From contig NZ_KB849553.1 in assembly GCF_000368565.1 (NCBI RefSeq), forward strand, positions 62,791-102,970: 40,180 bases of DNA. The letters are read 5' to 3'. The notes under the pieces are model-generated. The model had not been told where the DNA came from. It searched no databases and saw nothing but the letters and a program-made list of their open reading frames with translations. Shown here piece after piece: positions 17,977 through 26,949 of the stretch. Each line of letters opens with the position of its first letter. Position 1 is the first letter of the stretch. The DNA is from Acinetobacter gerneri DSM 14967 = CIP 107464 = MTCC 9824 (GTDB taxonomy: Bacteria > Pseudomonadota > Gammaproteobacteria > Pseudomonadales > Moraxellaceae). The position numbers and the translations under genes are program-made.

Positions 17977-18281
17977 GGTTCCTCTCCTCCGAGAAGACCC
18001 TTCCATGGGTTAGTCATTAAGTTATCCTGATCTTCAATAGTGACTTTAATTTCATCATTCAATAATTGTCTAATCAAATGAACCTTATCATCAGGGATGA
18101 GCATCAGTTGAGCATTTAATCCTGCCACGATAATTTCTAAGGTCTCTAATCGAGGGTTACCCTGACTTTCCAGCTTTTGGTATTGCTGTCTTGAAATGCC
18201 TGTACGGGATTGGATATCAACTTGCTTTAAGCCCAATTGGGTTCGTCTTTTTTTGATTTGCTGAAGTAAAGACTTATTCAT
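17973..18281 (-). CDS. hipB: HipB-like XRE antitoxin
   Basis: A 102-residue antitoxin/repressor. The helix-turn-helix lies near the N-terminus: RRTQLGLKQVDIQSRTG, ISRQQYQKLESQGNPRLETL. The longer C-terminal tail (LMLIPDDKVHLIRQLL) probably wraps onto HipA. It starts the hipBA operon and its stop overlaps the hipA ATG by ATGA, the normal arrangement for translational coupling. It probably represses its own promoter through the palindrome at 18313-18332. Confidence 0.88.
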   Translation of the reverse strand: MNKSLLQQIKKRRTQLGLKQVDIQSRTGISRQQYQKLESQGNPRLETLEIIVAGLNAQLMLIPDDKVHLIRQLLNDEIKVTIEDQDNLMTNPWKGLLGGEEP

Positions 18282-18312
18282 TGTAGATACATTTATAGCT
18301 TTTAGGTCATAT

Positions 18313-18332
18313 AAGAAACATATTAGTTTCTT
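18313..18332. promoter_or_regulatory. Palindrome upstream of hipB, candidate operator
   Basis: AAGAAACATATTAGTTTCTT has 7-bp arms around six bases and lies about 35 bp upstream of the hipB start, where a promoter is expected. HipB proteins bind such palindromes to repress their operon. On the plus strand the arm is followed by a run of T, so a terminator is the alternative reading. Confidence 0.45.
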
Positions 18333-18484
18333 TTTTTTTGAAAAGCAATTTATGAATTTATCATTTCGATCTGTAAAATAGCCCTACTTGTATGAGAAAT
18401 GGGTGTTCAAGTTGTTGTTGATTTTGCATTGTTGGACGTAAATACCAAATGATAGAGCCTGTAAATAATTTCATTCATCATCTT

Positions 18485-18658
18485 CCGAAAATATTGCTTC
18501 AATTTCATCCCATTGGGGCAAGTTAAATTTTTTTTATTGACTTTAGTTTTTTCTGCAAGACTTTTCTGTGTATAGCCCAATCCTTTTCTTGCCAAACGTA
18601 TTTTTTTACCTATTTCACCTCTTGTAGCCATTTTTGCTCCCGAAACTTTGTTAGCCAT
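18485..18658 (-). pseudogene. Small XRE regulator, frameshifted
   Basis: The start MATRGEIGKKIRLARKGLGY and TQKSLAEKTKVNKKN is an XRE helix-turn-helix. After a run of eight A the frame shifts; in the next frame the protein continues LPQWDEIEAIFSEDDE and stops at about 18485. A natural ending of this acidic kind suggests a true gene of about 57 residues with one extra or missing base. In the current frame it reads on to 18407 with no sensible sequence. A slip in the A-run by mutation or sequencing error are both possible. Two operator-like repeats lie at and just before its start. Confidence 0.6.
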
Positions 18659-18706
18659 ATAGCAAACTTTTAACTAATTATGGTGAATGTTCGCTATATA
18701 GCAAAC
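18652..18706. promoter_or_regulatory. Duplicated TATAGCAAACTTTT sites, candidate XRE operator
   Basis: TATAGCAAACTTTT appears twice, overlapping the XRE start codon and again centred near 18697. The second copy is part of a near-perfect palindrome, GTTCGCTATATAGCAAAC (18689-18706). This position, covering the XRE promoter, is typical of autoregulation. Confidence 0.5.
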
Positions 18707-19149
18707 TTTTTATAATGGTTCTTGAATAGCTATTGAATTTATAAGGAGGATTTGCCTCGCATCAGGTTAATAAAATCCAATATATAGCAGCAGTTCGCAA
18801 TTAATTGACGGAATTAGGCCAGACATATACATCTTGAGAAGAAGAGGGGATTCTTATACCCCGCATTTGAATTATTGGAGAGGACTATCACTTTCAAATT
18901 TTTCTGTAATACTTTGCTTATCTTAAAGTTTAGCCCGAAGACCTTCCACCAATTGTAAAACAGAGGCCAATCCCTGAGGGTTCTGAATCTGTTCTATTGG
19001 AATACCACTCAACAATTTATTGGGTGATTTTATCAAATGGAGCGTAAAACTCTGTCCTTCAGGTCAGAGATATAAGCGACACGACATGAAGTGTCGTTTG
19101 ATTTAACTAAGGACTATTTTCCTTGAGTTTTGATTGTTAATATAAGTAC

Positions 19150-20211
19150 ATGAAAACCCTTAAATTACGTATAAAAGACAAACATCGCAAGGTGTTAGAC
19201 CAACTAGCATCAGAAGTGAACTTCGTCTGGAATTATGTCAATGATTTAGGGTTTAGGCATTTGAAGCGGAAAGGTGAATTTCTCTCTGCTTTTGATATTG
19301 CCAAATATACGAAAGGCACATCCAAAGAATGTAATTTACATAGTCAAACCATTCAGGCTGTAACTGAAGAATTAGTCACCCGAAGAAAGCAATTTAAAAA
19401 GGCAAAGCTGAAATGGCGTGTCAGCAATAAAAAATCAGCAAGGCGCTCTTTGGGATGGATTCCCTTTAAAAAGGTGGCTATCAAATATGCCAATGGATAT
19501 GTCCAGTATGGAAAACACCAATTTAAGCTTTGGGATAGCTACGGTTTAAGCAAATACACGTTAAAAACAGGTTCATTTGTAGAGGATAGCCGTGGGCGTT
19601 GGTATGTATGTCTTGTTGTTGAATCGCCTAAGCAAGATAAATCGACAGCAACCAAAGCGATTGGTATTGATCTAGGCTTAAAAGATATTGCCACCTGTTC
19701 TGATGGCACTGTAATTTCAAATCCAAAATTCTATCGAAAATATGAGCAGAAATTAGGTATTGCTCAGAGAGCAAGGAATAAGAAGCGTGTTCGTGCATTA
19801 CACGCCAAGATTGCAAATAGTCGAAAAGATCATTTGCATAAAGCAAGCACCAAGCTTGTGAATGAAAATGCATTGATTATTGTAGGTGACTTGAGTGCTA
19901 AAAAATTAGTAAAAACCAAAATGGCAAAATCTGTTTTGGATACAGGATTTTCTGCACTAAAAACAATGCTCAAGTATAAATGCGAGAACGCAGGCGTATT
20001 GTTTGAAGAAGTCCAAGAAGCCTATACCACCCAAATCTGTTCGTGCTGCGGTGAGATCACCTCAAGTAGTCCAAAAGGTAAGACAGATCTTGGAATAAGA
20101 GAATGGGAGTGCATGAGCTGTGGTACAGCTCATGATCGAGATATAAACTCAGCTCTAAACATTCTTGCGCTTGGGCATAAGCGTCTAGCTGTAGGAATCA
20201 CCCTCTTTTAA
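19150..20211 (+). CDS. tnpB: TnpB RNA-guided endonuclease (IS200/IS605 type)
   Basis: A 353-residue TnpB, the ancestor-type RNA-guided nuclease that helps these transposons persist by cutting emptied donor sites. The RuvC domain shows AIGIDLGLKD (first Asp, about residue 172) and DRDINSALNIL (last Asp, about 328). The zinc ribbon is CSCCGE...CMSCG. At the second RuvC position the usual Glu (as in VEDL) is absent: the sequence is IVGDLSAKKLVKTKMAKSVL. An alternative Glu lies in VQEAYTTQICSCCG. I recall TnpB groups with such a moved Glu, so activity remains possible. The gene ends inside the right-end hairpin. The reading frame is intact. Confidence 0.88.
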   Translation: MKTLKLRIKDKHRKVLDQLASEVNFVWNYVNDLGFRHLKRKGEFLSAFDIAKYTKGTSKECNLHSQTIQAVTEELVTRRKQFKKAKLKWRVSNKKSARRSLGWIPFKKVAIKYANGYVQYGKHQFKLWDSYGLSKYTLKTGSFVEDSRGRWYVCLVVESPKQDKSTATKAIGIDLGLKDIATCSDGTVISNPKFYRKYEQKLGIAQRARNKKRVRALHAKIANSRKDHLHKASTKLVNENALIIVGDLSAKKLVKTKMAKSVLDTGFSALKTMLKYKCENAGVLFEEVQEAYTTQICSCCGEITSSSPKGKTDLGIREWECMSCGTAHDRDINSALNILALGHKRLAVGITLF

Positions 20212-20225
20212 GGGGGTGAGGATGT
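20090..20225 (+). ncRNA. Predicted omega (re) RNA of TnpB
   Basis: In this family the guide RNA scaffold spans the 3' end of tnpB and the transposon right end, and the guide is the first 16-20 bases beyond the end. Here the hairpin at 20201-20220 and the precise end at about 20225 fit. The guide would start at 20226 (CAAAAAATGCTGCATC), matching this locus. The 5' limit is only a guess. Confidence 0.4.
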
Positions 20226-20609
20226 CAAAAAATGCTGCATCCAGGCTGTATCCCCACCTGTCAGAGCATCTAGTGATGTGGTAATACGAATTAAAGTGAG
20301 GGCGATTTCTCCCTGTTTTGAAGTGGGATCTAATTCAAGAGAGGTTAAATTTTTCACTGAATCTATATTCAGTATTAAGGCTAGTTGATCGTGTGCAAGA
20401 CCAAGTTGTTCAGCAGCAGCTAAAACTGCCTTAGCTAATATCATTTTCTGTTTTGCAGTTTTTCTGATGTTGTACGCATGACCGATCCCTGTTTCAGACG
20501 CTGCTAATTCATAGAGTTTATACTATTTAATTATCGTTGATCAGACATCCAATTTTTACTAAAGATATTTTAAATTTGGCTTTAGATAAGGAAATAACGG
20601 TTAAATTAT

Positions 20610-23600
20610 TTAACAGCATGTAGTGGTTTTTAAACCTTCAACTTGCAGTTCAAGAGATCGAGGTCTGCCAATACAGGCTAAATGTAAACAGAATTTAAAT
20701 GCTGCCAGTGCTTTGGCATCTTTTGTTGAGTAAAGCTGGAGACGAATATAATCTTCTTGAGTCGTAGGATGCTCTGTTGTGCTCGATTTAGCAAGCTTTA
20801 CTAATAAAGGTTGTTTCTTTTTATCTAACAATCGTATCAAGTCTTGTCCAAGCAAATGCCAAAATTGACAGGGAAACAGGTCTTTTACCTTGGAATAAAA
20901 TGATTCCAATTGATCGATTTTATTCCATGGATAATGAAGGCCGGTATGCGAAACTGTAACACGACTTAAAAATGTCTCAAGCACCGCTTTTATTTGATCT
21001 GGCTTTTTTTCAAAAATATTTTGAATATTTTCAAAGAAATAGTTCCTTGCTGTGCGCTCTTCAGCGGTATCAATCATCGCGGGTTTCAAAGGTTTATCCA
21101 GATGATTTGTGTTGTTAAGATCAAATAACCTTGGGTTGTTTTTTTGAGACTTGAGTTGGCCCAGTTGTTTGGTATTTTCATACCAATAGTTAACCAGTTC
21201 AACAGGTAAGCTCATTTCTTGTGATACCCGATCTGGATCATGATGAATTTCCAGTAAATTTAAGCACTTAAAAAACCATACAAATGAAACTTTGGATTCT
21301 TTTGTTCCCGCGAAATATTTAAAAAAGTCATGAGGCTGTGAGTTAAATGAAACTTCATCTAGAATGTCTTCGACGTTACTTTTTAACCAGTCAGTTTGAT
21401 CGTTGAGTAACTGCTGACTTAAATGAACAGCATGCTTTTCGAAATTGAATGGAGCAGAATCTTTTACTGTGTTTAAAAATTTGAAAGAAGGTAGGTAGCC
21501 CATCATCTTTTTTGCCAGTTGAGTATCGATGTCTGGGTGATATTTCAGTATTTTATGCCCAGCAATCAGGTAGCTTAGATGAATATAACTTTTAAAAGTT
21601 TCTGTAGGGTCAATGTGACCCAGTAAATGGGCAATTATAAACCAATGATTTTGACCATGTGTATGACGGAGTAACTCTGTCCGAATGGACTGATATTGTT
21701 CTTCAGTATAATCCGTCAGATTCTTGGCTAGGGGAGCGTAATCGCAGTTGAGCAGAACGGATAAGTGATTGGCAGCCGTGTGTCGAAATGAGTGAAAAGA
21801 ATAATCATGAGTTTTAAAAAGCTCGTTCATAATCATTCTAAAAGGTGTTGTCACCGTATGTTTGTTCAGCTTGCTATTTTCATTCCAATTACGGAATAGG
21901 TATAAGTTTTCCTGATTTAGTTGTCGTTGCTCGACTACATGATTATGAAATAGTTGATATTCATCGGGTTTTAATAAGCAATATACAGGGACTTTGCGTT
22001 CAGCACTATCTGTTTTAAGTTGATGTAAGTTTCCTTTCTTTTTTGAGCCGTAGGGCTGAATCCATACTGAAAGACAGCTTAAGCCCTCGATATCCCGCAC
22101 ACGTAAGCCTAGAATTTCATTAATACGCATACCGGTACGGTAAGCTAAGATATAGATGATTTTTAATGTCTTATAAGTGTTTTCTTGACTATTAGCACCT
22201 GAAAATAAGGTATCTAATTTGTTCATGAAAGCTTGATAAGTCAAAGGGCCAATAATACGGGCTCTAGGCCTATTTTGTATGGTGAGTGATTCTAATTCGA
22301 GAGATTCAGCTTCGAAAACTGTTCGTTGAAAGCTATGGAAGCGCTTCAATATCCTGCTGGTTTGACCTCTGGATTTTTTAAATTCAGGTTGGCCTGCTTC
22401 ATCTGCGAGACGGGTGTTCGTAATAATTTGTGTGTAGATATTTGCCAGATTCGTATTCAGATCATCTTCGCTATCTAGATATTGTAAAGAATGTGTTAGC
22501 CAAGGCTCGGCAATCCGGGAGTAATAAGTGTAAATCGAACTATCTGCTAATGGTCTATTCTGCTGAAACGATTTTTGAAATTGGTTAGCGCAAAAATTAA
22601 AACGTTCAGCCAGTTGCTGAATCTTTTCTAATTCTGGTTTATAAAGGCTGATGAGCCATAATGCGACACGTTTACTGTACTCATTAAATTTATCAGTATT
22701 TTCAAGACAATATTTAATGATTAATACATCAATGGCTTGATCAGTTTGTGATGTGCGAATCAGTTGTAAAAGGTCTTTGTGAATCTTTATAACATCATCC
22801 AAAGCTTGCTGAATATCATCATTGGAGTAGGATTTACCCACAATAGATGGTGATTTTTCTACATCTGAATCAGTCAGAGTGTCCTGCTGATATTTAAATT
22901 TTGGATGAAGAAATCTTTCAAATTCTATTTCTGATAAGCCACAGGTTGCAGTATTTTCTATGAGACATTGTGAGAGGGCAGGATCAATGTCAACTTTCGG
23001 GAGTTGCATCCAGTTAAAGTTGGCGTAGTCGCGTAATAATTTATAAGTTTTAAGATTAAATGGTAACTTAATCTTATTAAAAATAAGCTGTAGATAATCT
23101 TCTACATTCTGGTTTACTGTACGAATATTTCTGCTATTAAAATGAATTAACCATAAGCGGGTGATTTGATCAGGAATAAAATTACGCGATTTACGAATGG
23201 TTTTTTCATCAATAAATAGATCTCCATAAGAGGGAGAGAGCGGTTCTAAAAATATAATATTCAGATCTTCGATCTTTCTGATTTTTGCCGGATCTTTTAA
23301 GTGTTCAAGCAAAGCTTCTAAAGAGGCTTTTTGATTTAAGCCGGAATAGAGCAGGGCAGAAATAACAATATTTCCAATGATTTCATCATCAGAAAATGTC
23401 TTGCTATCTTTCGCTAGAATCCAGTAGTCCCAAAGCTTATCAAGAACTTCATCAACCTGCTGTCCCTTCTCGATCCAGTCCATGGTAAAAACCGGCTGAT
23501 CACGCTGCATCTCAAATGTCAGATTTGGTAGGGGCAGGGGCTCGCTACGATTTAGATTGATTTTTTTAATATACGATCGAAAAAATTCATGCGCATATTT

Positions 23601-23825
23601 TTTCCAGGCCAAGCTTGAAGCTTTACGTTTAATAAACTCATAAATTGCTGGATAGAAGGATTCAAAATGTTCTTTTTGTTCTAGTTCTATTTCTTGGAAA
23701 TATTGAATTAATTCCTTTTCTACATCCGATCGAGGAGATTTCTCTTTCTCAAGACGAATTTGTTTTCTACGATTTTCTGCATATAGTGGTCGAGCTTGCT
23801 TAGTTCGTTTATTGGATGAGGACAT
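20610..23825 (-). CDS. Large tyrosine recombinase, third gene of a three-gene module
   Basis: A protein of about 1,071 residues with a complete tyrosine-recombinase catalytic domain in its middle. It shows Arg in YRTGMRINEILGL (about 562), a Lys in QLKTDSAERKVPV, HSFRHTAANHL (about 676), and LLGHIDPTETFKSYIH with the likely nucleophile Tyr (about 742). The N-terminal 500 and C-terminal 320 residues are helical and match nothing I know; it is two to three times longer than usual integrases. The ATG at 23825 is preferred over a TTG at 23834. Either way the start lies inside the end of the preceding gene (17-bp overlap), so the two are translationally coupled. It probably cuts and joins DNA for movement of the island in which it sits. 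Confidence 0.78.
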   Translation of the reverse strand: MSSSNKRTKQARPLYAENRRKQIRLEKEKSPRSDVEKELIQYFQEIELEQKEHFESFYPAIYEFIKRKASSLAWKKYAHEFFRSYIKKINLNRSEPLPLPNLTFEMQRDQPVFTMDWIEKGQQVDEVLDKLWDYWILAKDSKTFSDDEIIGNIVISALLYSGLNQKASLEALLEHLKDPAKIRKIEDLNIIFLEPLSPSYGDLFIDEKTIRKSRNFIPDQITRLWLIHFNSRNIRTVNQNVEDYLQLIFNKIKLPFNLKTYKLLRDYANFNWMQLPKVDIDPALSQCLIENTATCGLSEIEFERFLHPKFKYQQDTLTDSDVEKSPSIVGKSYSNDDIQQALDDVIKIHKDLLQLIRTSQTDQAIDVLIIKYCLENTDKFNEYSKRVALWLISLYKPELEKIQQLAERFNFCANQFQKSFQQNRPLADSSIYTYYSRIAEPWLTHSLQYLDSEDDLNTNLANIYTQIITNTRLADEAGQPEFKKSRGQTSRILKRFHSFQRTVFEAESLELESLTIQNRPRARIIGPLTYQAFMNKLDTLFSGANSQENTYKTLKIIYILAYRTGMRINEILGLRVRDIEGLSCLSVWIQPYGSKKKGNLHQLKTDSAERKVPVYCLLKPDEYQLFHNHVVEQRQLNQENLYLFRNWNENSKLNKHTVTTPFRMIMNELFKTHDYSFHSFRHTAANHLSVLLNCDYAPLAKNLTDYTEEQYQSIRTELLRHTHGQNHWFIIAHLLGHIDPTETFKSYIHLSYLIAGHKILKYHPDIDTQLAKKMMGYLPSFKFLNTVKDSAPFNFEKHAVHLSQQLLNDQTDWLKSNVEDILDEVSFNSQPHDFFKYFAGTKESKVSFVWFFKCLNLLEIHHDPDRVSQEMSLPVELVNYWYENTKQLGQLKSQKNNPRLFDLNNTNHLDKPLKPAMIDTAEERTARNYFFENIQNIFEKKPDQIKAVLETFLSRVTVSHTGLHYPWNKIDQLESFYSKVKDLFPCQFWHLLGQDLIRLLDKKKQPLLVKLAKSSTTEHPTTQEDYIRLQLYSTKDAKALAAFKFCLHLACIGRPRSLELQVEGLKTTTCC

Positions 23826-26085
23826 CGAGTTCAATACCGGTAATATTAAAATAATCTTTCATTTGTTCAAGAACATGAGTAATGCTTGAATATTGTGAAA
23901 TAGATAAGCTGGAATAAGGATGCGCAGCTTCTTGCTGCATCGGCTCATGACCGAATAAAGCTAAAATTTCAATTTCGCTAATTTTATTGCTGAGAAAAGC
24001 ACGGGCTATATGCCGGTGCCAGTTTTCATGTTCCAAACCTAACTCTGGATGAAAGTCTTCTACAGTCGAAGGTCTCAAAGGTTGCCATTGACCATCCTGA
24101 AAGATATTTAACAGTGGGAGCTTGCTCTCTAGAATCTGCTGAATATTATTTGAAATTTCTGGCTGAATAGGAGTAATTTGAGTTTTAAAATAATGTAGAA
24201 AATCTATGAATTTCAGGAGTTCTTGTACAACAAAATGACACAGTGGAATCAAACGTCCATAGCCTTGACGCCCACCCACCTCTTTATCAGAAACCATCAA
24301 AATTTTTCTTTTCAGGTTAAAGCTTTTTAAAAAACCAGGAAACTCAGCGACGGGTCGCGCAGCAGTAAAAAGCAATAAAAAATGCCACATCCAGATATTG
24401 TAGTGATTAAAAATTGCTATCCAGTCATCTTCTTTTTGTGAAAATATTCTATATTTGAGTATAGTAAAAATACCTTTAATCACGCTTGGGGTAGGTGCTT
24501 TACGGCTACCAAAGTTTTTTTCTCTAGCATATTTTATGTTCTGGTAGTCCTTAGATAATGACTCACACAGCTCTTTTAAAATCGAGACATACTCGGTCTG
24601 TAAAGTCTGAATACTTTGATGGCAATAAGAAATAGAAGAAGACTTATTGGCATCGATACCAGTGAGAAGGTCAGCAAGCTGTTTATTTCCAGTGCGCTGC
24701 AAAATAGTCTGATGTAAAAGAGAGCTTATTTTTATCAATGATAATTTGGGAATATAAAGTTTGGTTCTCAACTGTTTTAAATGTTGCTGGAGGTCCTCTT
24801 CCATAATAGGGTCACCGTCCCGCAGAGAATCAATAAATGAATTCGGGATCGGGATGTCCAGATAGATGGTTTGGTTGAGTAAGGACTCAGGATAAGCAAA
24901 ATCTTTATTTTCAAAAATTGAAAATTTAGTACGGAGGAAATATTGTTCATCCTGTTGTAGGATCTTTTGGCGGGAATTTAAAGCTTTAACACGTTTACTT
25001 TGCAGACGTAGCCATTCCTGTATCTTATTACCTGTCAGAAAGGACAGAATCAAGATGAGTGAAACCTTACCATTTTTATTTTGGGTGTAATCATCATATA
25101 GCCGGTTAAGTAGGGCTCTGACACTTGCCGTATTGGGAAAGAGATTGCTGTATGGCAGCAAATGTTCTTTTCGTTGAATATGTTTGGCAATCAGAGGCAG
25201 CACATAGCTTTGGCAAGATTCTGAATATGCAGCAAGAGGGGTAACTATTGCTGGGTCTACAAGTATTTGACGTGTATCTTGGTCATCTAATTGTTCTTCT
25301 ATATTAAGAGCTTTAGACTTTTGACCTTTTTTAATTTCTGAACTTTCTACAATCAGCTGATCTTCATCTAAAAAATCATGTTGAAGTTGAGTCTCGATGC
25401 TCGCTTTGGCAATTTTGGCTTTATTGTTTAAAATATAAGTAAATGTAATGCGTAGATTATTCAGTAGATTTTTTTCAAAATCATTGGATGGATCTGTATT
25501 GAAATTACTTAAATATTGAACAAATTCAGTTAACGAAAGCGTAGGATCTTTAAGATGCTTTTCCCAAAGGATCATGTATTCGCGTGTATTTTGATATTCT
25601 TTATAGGGATTCAGAACCCTATTGGCCACACGGAAGCGTTGAAATAAGCGTTTTACAGTATTGAAATGTTCAGTGTAGTCTTCTTTAAAAAGCTCAGGTT
25701 TAATGTCTGGAAGGGCAATTAAATAGATTGCTGCTTTTAAGACCAGGATATTCCAGATTAAAGCATTTTCTTCTGACTCTGCTAATTGTGCAATTGAGTT
25801 CACATACCAAGTGATTGGTGTTGTGCTAACAGTATGTTTTCGAGAGGAGACCAAGGCAGCGGGTCTAGCAACAACAGAATTGGTTTCTAGATCAAAATCT
25901 AATAGATCGAGACTCAGCCCTTCCAGACATTGATCAGTTGGGTGTGAAATCAGTAAATCAGCAACATATTGAATATGTTCGGTACGTTGGAGTTGCTCAT
26001 CACCAAAGAGTTTTTCCAGTGTCTGTTTTAATGAGACCCGCGGAATATCAGCAGCATTTTGATGGCTTGAGTTAGATTCTGACAT
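23809..26085 (-). CDS. Tyrosine-recombinase-like protein, second gene of the module
   Basis: A 758-residue protein. Near the C-terminus it shows a partial recombinase core: LLFTAARPVAEFPGFL (Arg, about 574), SDKEVGGRQGYGRLIPL, NWHRHIARAFL (about 690) in which the expected first His of HxxR seems replaced, and LFGHEPMQQEAAHPYSSLS with a following Tyr. It may be an inactive or altered partner of the larger recombinase. The first 500 residues are unrecognised. The start at 26085 gives a TAATG overlap with the preceding stop and GGAAAG upstream, so it is favoured over an ATG at 26097. Confidence 0.68.
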   Translation of the reverse strand: MSESNSSHQNAADIPRVSLKQTLEKLFGDEQLQRTEHIQYVADLLISHPTDQCLEGLSLDLLDFDLETNSVVARPAALVSSRKHTVSTTPITWYVNSIAQLAESEENALIWNILVLKAAIYLIALPDIKPELFKEDYTEHFNTVKRLFQRFRVANRVLNPYKEYQNTREYMILWEKHLKDPTLSLTEFVQYLSNFNTDPSNDFEKNLLNNLRITFTYILNNKAKIAKASIETQLQHDFLDEDQLIVESSEIKKGQKSKALNIEEQLDDQDTRQILVDPAIVTPLAAYSESCQSYVLPLIAKHIQRKEHLLPYSNLFPNTASVRALLNRLYDDYTQNKNGKVSLILILSFLTGNKIQEWLRLQSKRVKALNSRQKILQQDEQYFLRTKFSIFENKDFAYPESLLNQTIYLDIPIPNSFIDSLRDGDPIMEEDLQQHLKQLRTKLYIPKLSLIKISSLLHQTILQRTGNKQLADLLTGIDANKSSSISYCHQSIQTLQTEYVSILKELCESLSKDYQNIKYAREKNFGSRKAPTPSVIKGIFTILKYRIFSQKEDDWIAIFNHYNIWMWHFLLLFTAARPVAEFPGFLKSFNLKRKILMVSDKEVGGRQGYGRLIPLCHFVVQELLKFIDFLHYFKTQITPIQPEISNNIQQILESKLPLLNIFQDGQWQPLRPSTVEDFHPELGLEHENWHRHIARAFLSNKISEIEILALFGHEPMQQEAAHPYSSLSISQYSSITHVLEQMKDYFNITGIELDVLIQ

Positions 26086-26756
26086 TATGCTTTCCATAGC
26101 TGATCTGGCGTGAGAACGAAGTCCACATTGTTTAAAAGCTGTTGCACAATTCCGCTAGTTTGTTGCAGTTGATCAAGCACATTCTGTCTTTTTAGGTTTA
26201 TAACTTTATTGCGATAATTCAGCTGATTTCGTGTGTATGAGAGTAGTTTTGCTAGCAGGTCTAAGCTCATAGTACAGTGGGGCTTAAAAGAGCTTTCTTT
26301 GTTTAAAGCGAGAATAATTTCTGAACAAATATGATTATTAATCAATGTCTTAAGTTTTTCAGGGGTTATTCGGTTCAGATCATGATGATAAGAGTACAGA
26401 AATTTTATGAATTCTGAACTTGCCACCTTTTTTAATAGCTCAACTTTTTCCTCATCTTGAGGAAAAGAATGTATCAATAGTTTGATATTCTTCGGCATAT
26501 TTTGCGATGCATATAAGTGCCACTGACAGGCATTCACGATGGTATAGCCAACTATATTAGGATCTTTCCATACACGAAGTTCAGGGTAGGGCGTCAATAT
26601 TGATAGATCAGCTTTTAAAGATTTGAAAGCCTCTTGATAGCAAAGATAAATTCCAGAAAAACTAGGATGTATACTGATTTGGATTTTATTAAAATTTTTG
26701 CACAACAATTTTTTAGGTGTGCCAAATTCTTCATTGAAATCAAAAGCCGTTTCCAT
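26085..26756 (-). CDS. Unknown protein, first gene of the recombinase module
   Basis: A 223-residue soluble, helix-rich protein that I do not recognise. Segments include SIHPSFSGIYLCYQEAF, AKLLSYTRNQLNYRNKVINL and a C-terminal LLNNVDFVLTPDQLW. It has a good ribosome-binding site (AGAGGACT before ATG) and its stop overlaps the next start as TAATG, so it is expressed together with the two recombinase-like proteins. Three-gene recombinase modules commonly include a small helper that binds DNA or directs the recombinase. That role is inferred here from position only. Confidence 0.55.
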   Translation of the reverse strand: METAFDFNEEFGTPKKLLCKNFNKIQISIHPSFSGIYLCYQEAFKSLKADLSILTPYPELRVWKDPNIVGYTIVNACQWHLYASQNMPKNIKLLIHSFPQDEEKVELLKKVASSEFIKFLYSYHHDLNRITPEKLKTLINNHICSEIILALNKESSFKPHCTMSLDLLAKLLSYTRNQLNYRNKVINLKRQNVLDQLQQTSGIVQQLLNNVDFVLTPDQLWKA

Positions 26757-26863
26757 AGTCCTCTATAAGTGTAAAAAATAATCAAGTGAATATTCTTATA
26801 ATTTTTTGAAATATTAAACAAGATTGATCTACCCCATATTTTGTGTCTATTTACAATTAATAT

Positions 26864-26875
26864 ACAATATATTGT
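26864..26875. promoter_or_regulatory. ACAATATATTGT palindrome between divergent genes
   Basis: A perfect 12-bp palindrome lies about 108 bp upstream of the recombinase-module start and 75 bp upstream of the small CxxC gene. Its place in an AT-rich divergent promoter region makes it a candidate operator. No regulator is assigned. Confidence 0.35.
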
Positions 26876-26949
26876 GATTTTTTTATATTTTTAAGAACTG
26901 AGTCACAACCTATAGCAATGCTATTTATTTTAAAATTAGAGGACTTAAT

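Larger units (their letters stand above)
19034..20225 (+). mobile_element. IS200/IS605-superfamily TnpB-only transposon
   Basis: Boundaries come from the interrupted antitoxin frame, with up to 5 bases of ambiguity because TCAAA occurs at both edges. There is no target duplication, as expected for this family. The left flank ends TTTTAT, the likely target and TnpB recognition sequence. Subterminal hairpins are present at the left end (CTCTGTCC/GGTCAGAG around TTCA; CGACAC/GTGTCG) and at the right end (CACCCTC/GGGGGTG around TTTTAA, 20201-20220). No tnpA is present, so movement needs a transposase in trans. Confidence 0.82.
18923..20444 (-). pseudogene. Xre/MbcA/ParS-type antitoxin gene, split by a TnpB transposon
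   Basis: The N-terminal part (20444-20226) reads MILAKAVLAAAEQLGLAHDQ with LALILNID and LELDPTSKQGEIALTLIRI. After the transposon (19034-20225) is removed, the frame continues LIKSPNKLLSGIPIEQIQ, NPQGLASVLQLVEGLRAKL and stops at 18923. The joined frame is 330 bp, exactly 110 codons, with a natural junction QHFLIKSPNK. The C-terminal part is the ParS/MbcA toxin-binding domain, and the N-terminal part is the Xre-like DNA-binding domain. Such antitoxins usually pair with a RES-domain NAD-degrading toxin, but none is visible next to it. The true start may lie upstream of the ATG at 20444. Confidence 0.78.

Noticed and set aside
18407..18484. C-terminal extension of the XRE frame (to 18407)
   Set aside because: This is out-of-frame sequence after the A-run; the alternative frame gives a natural acidic end and stop.
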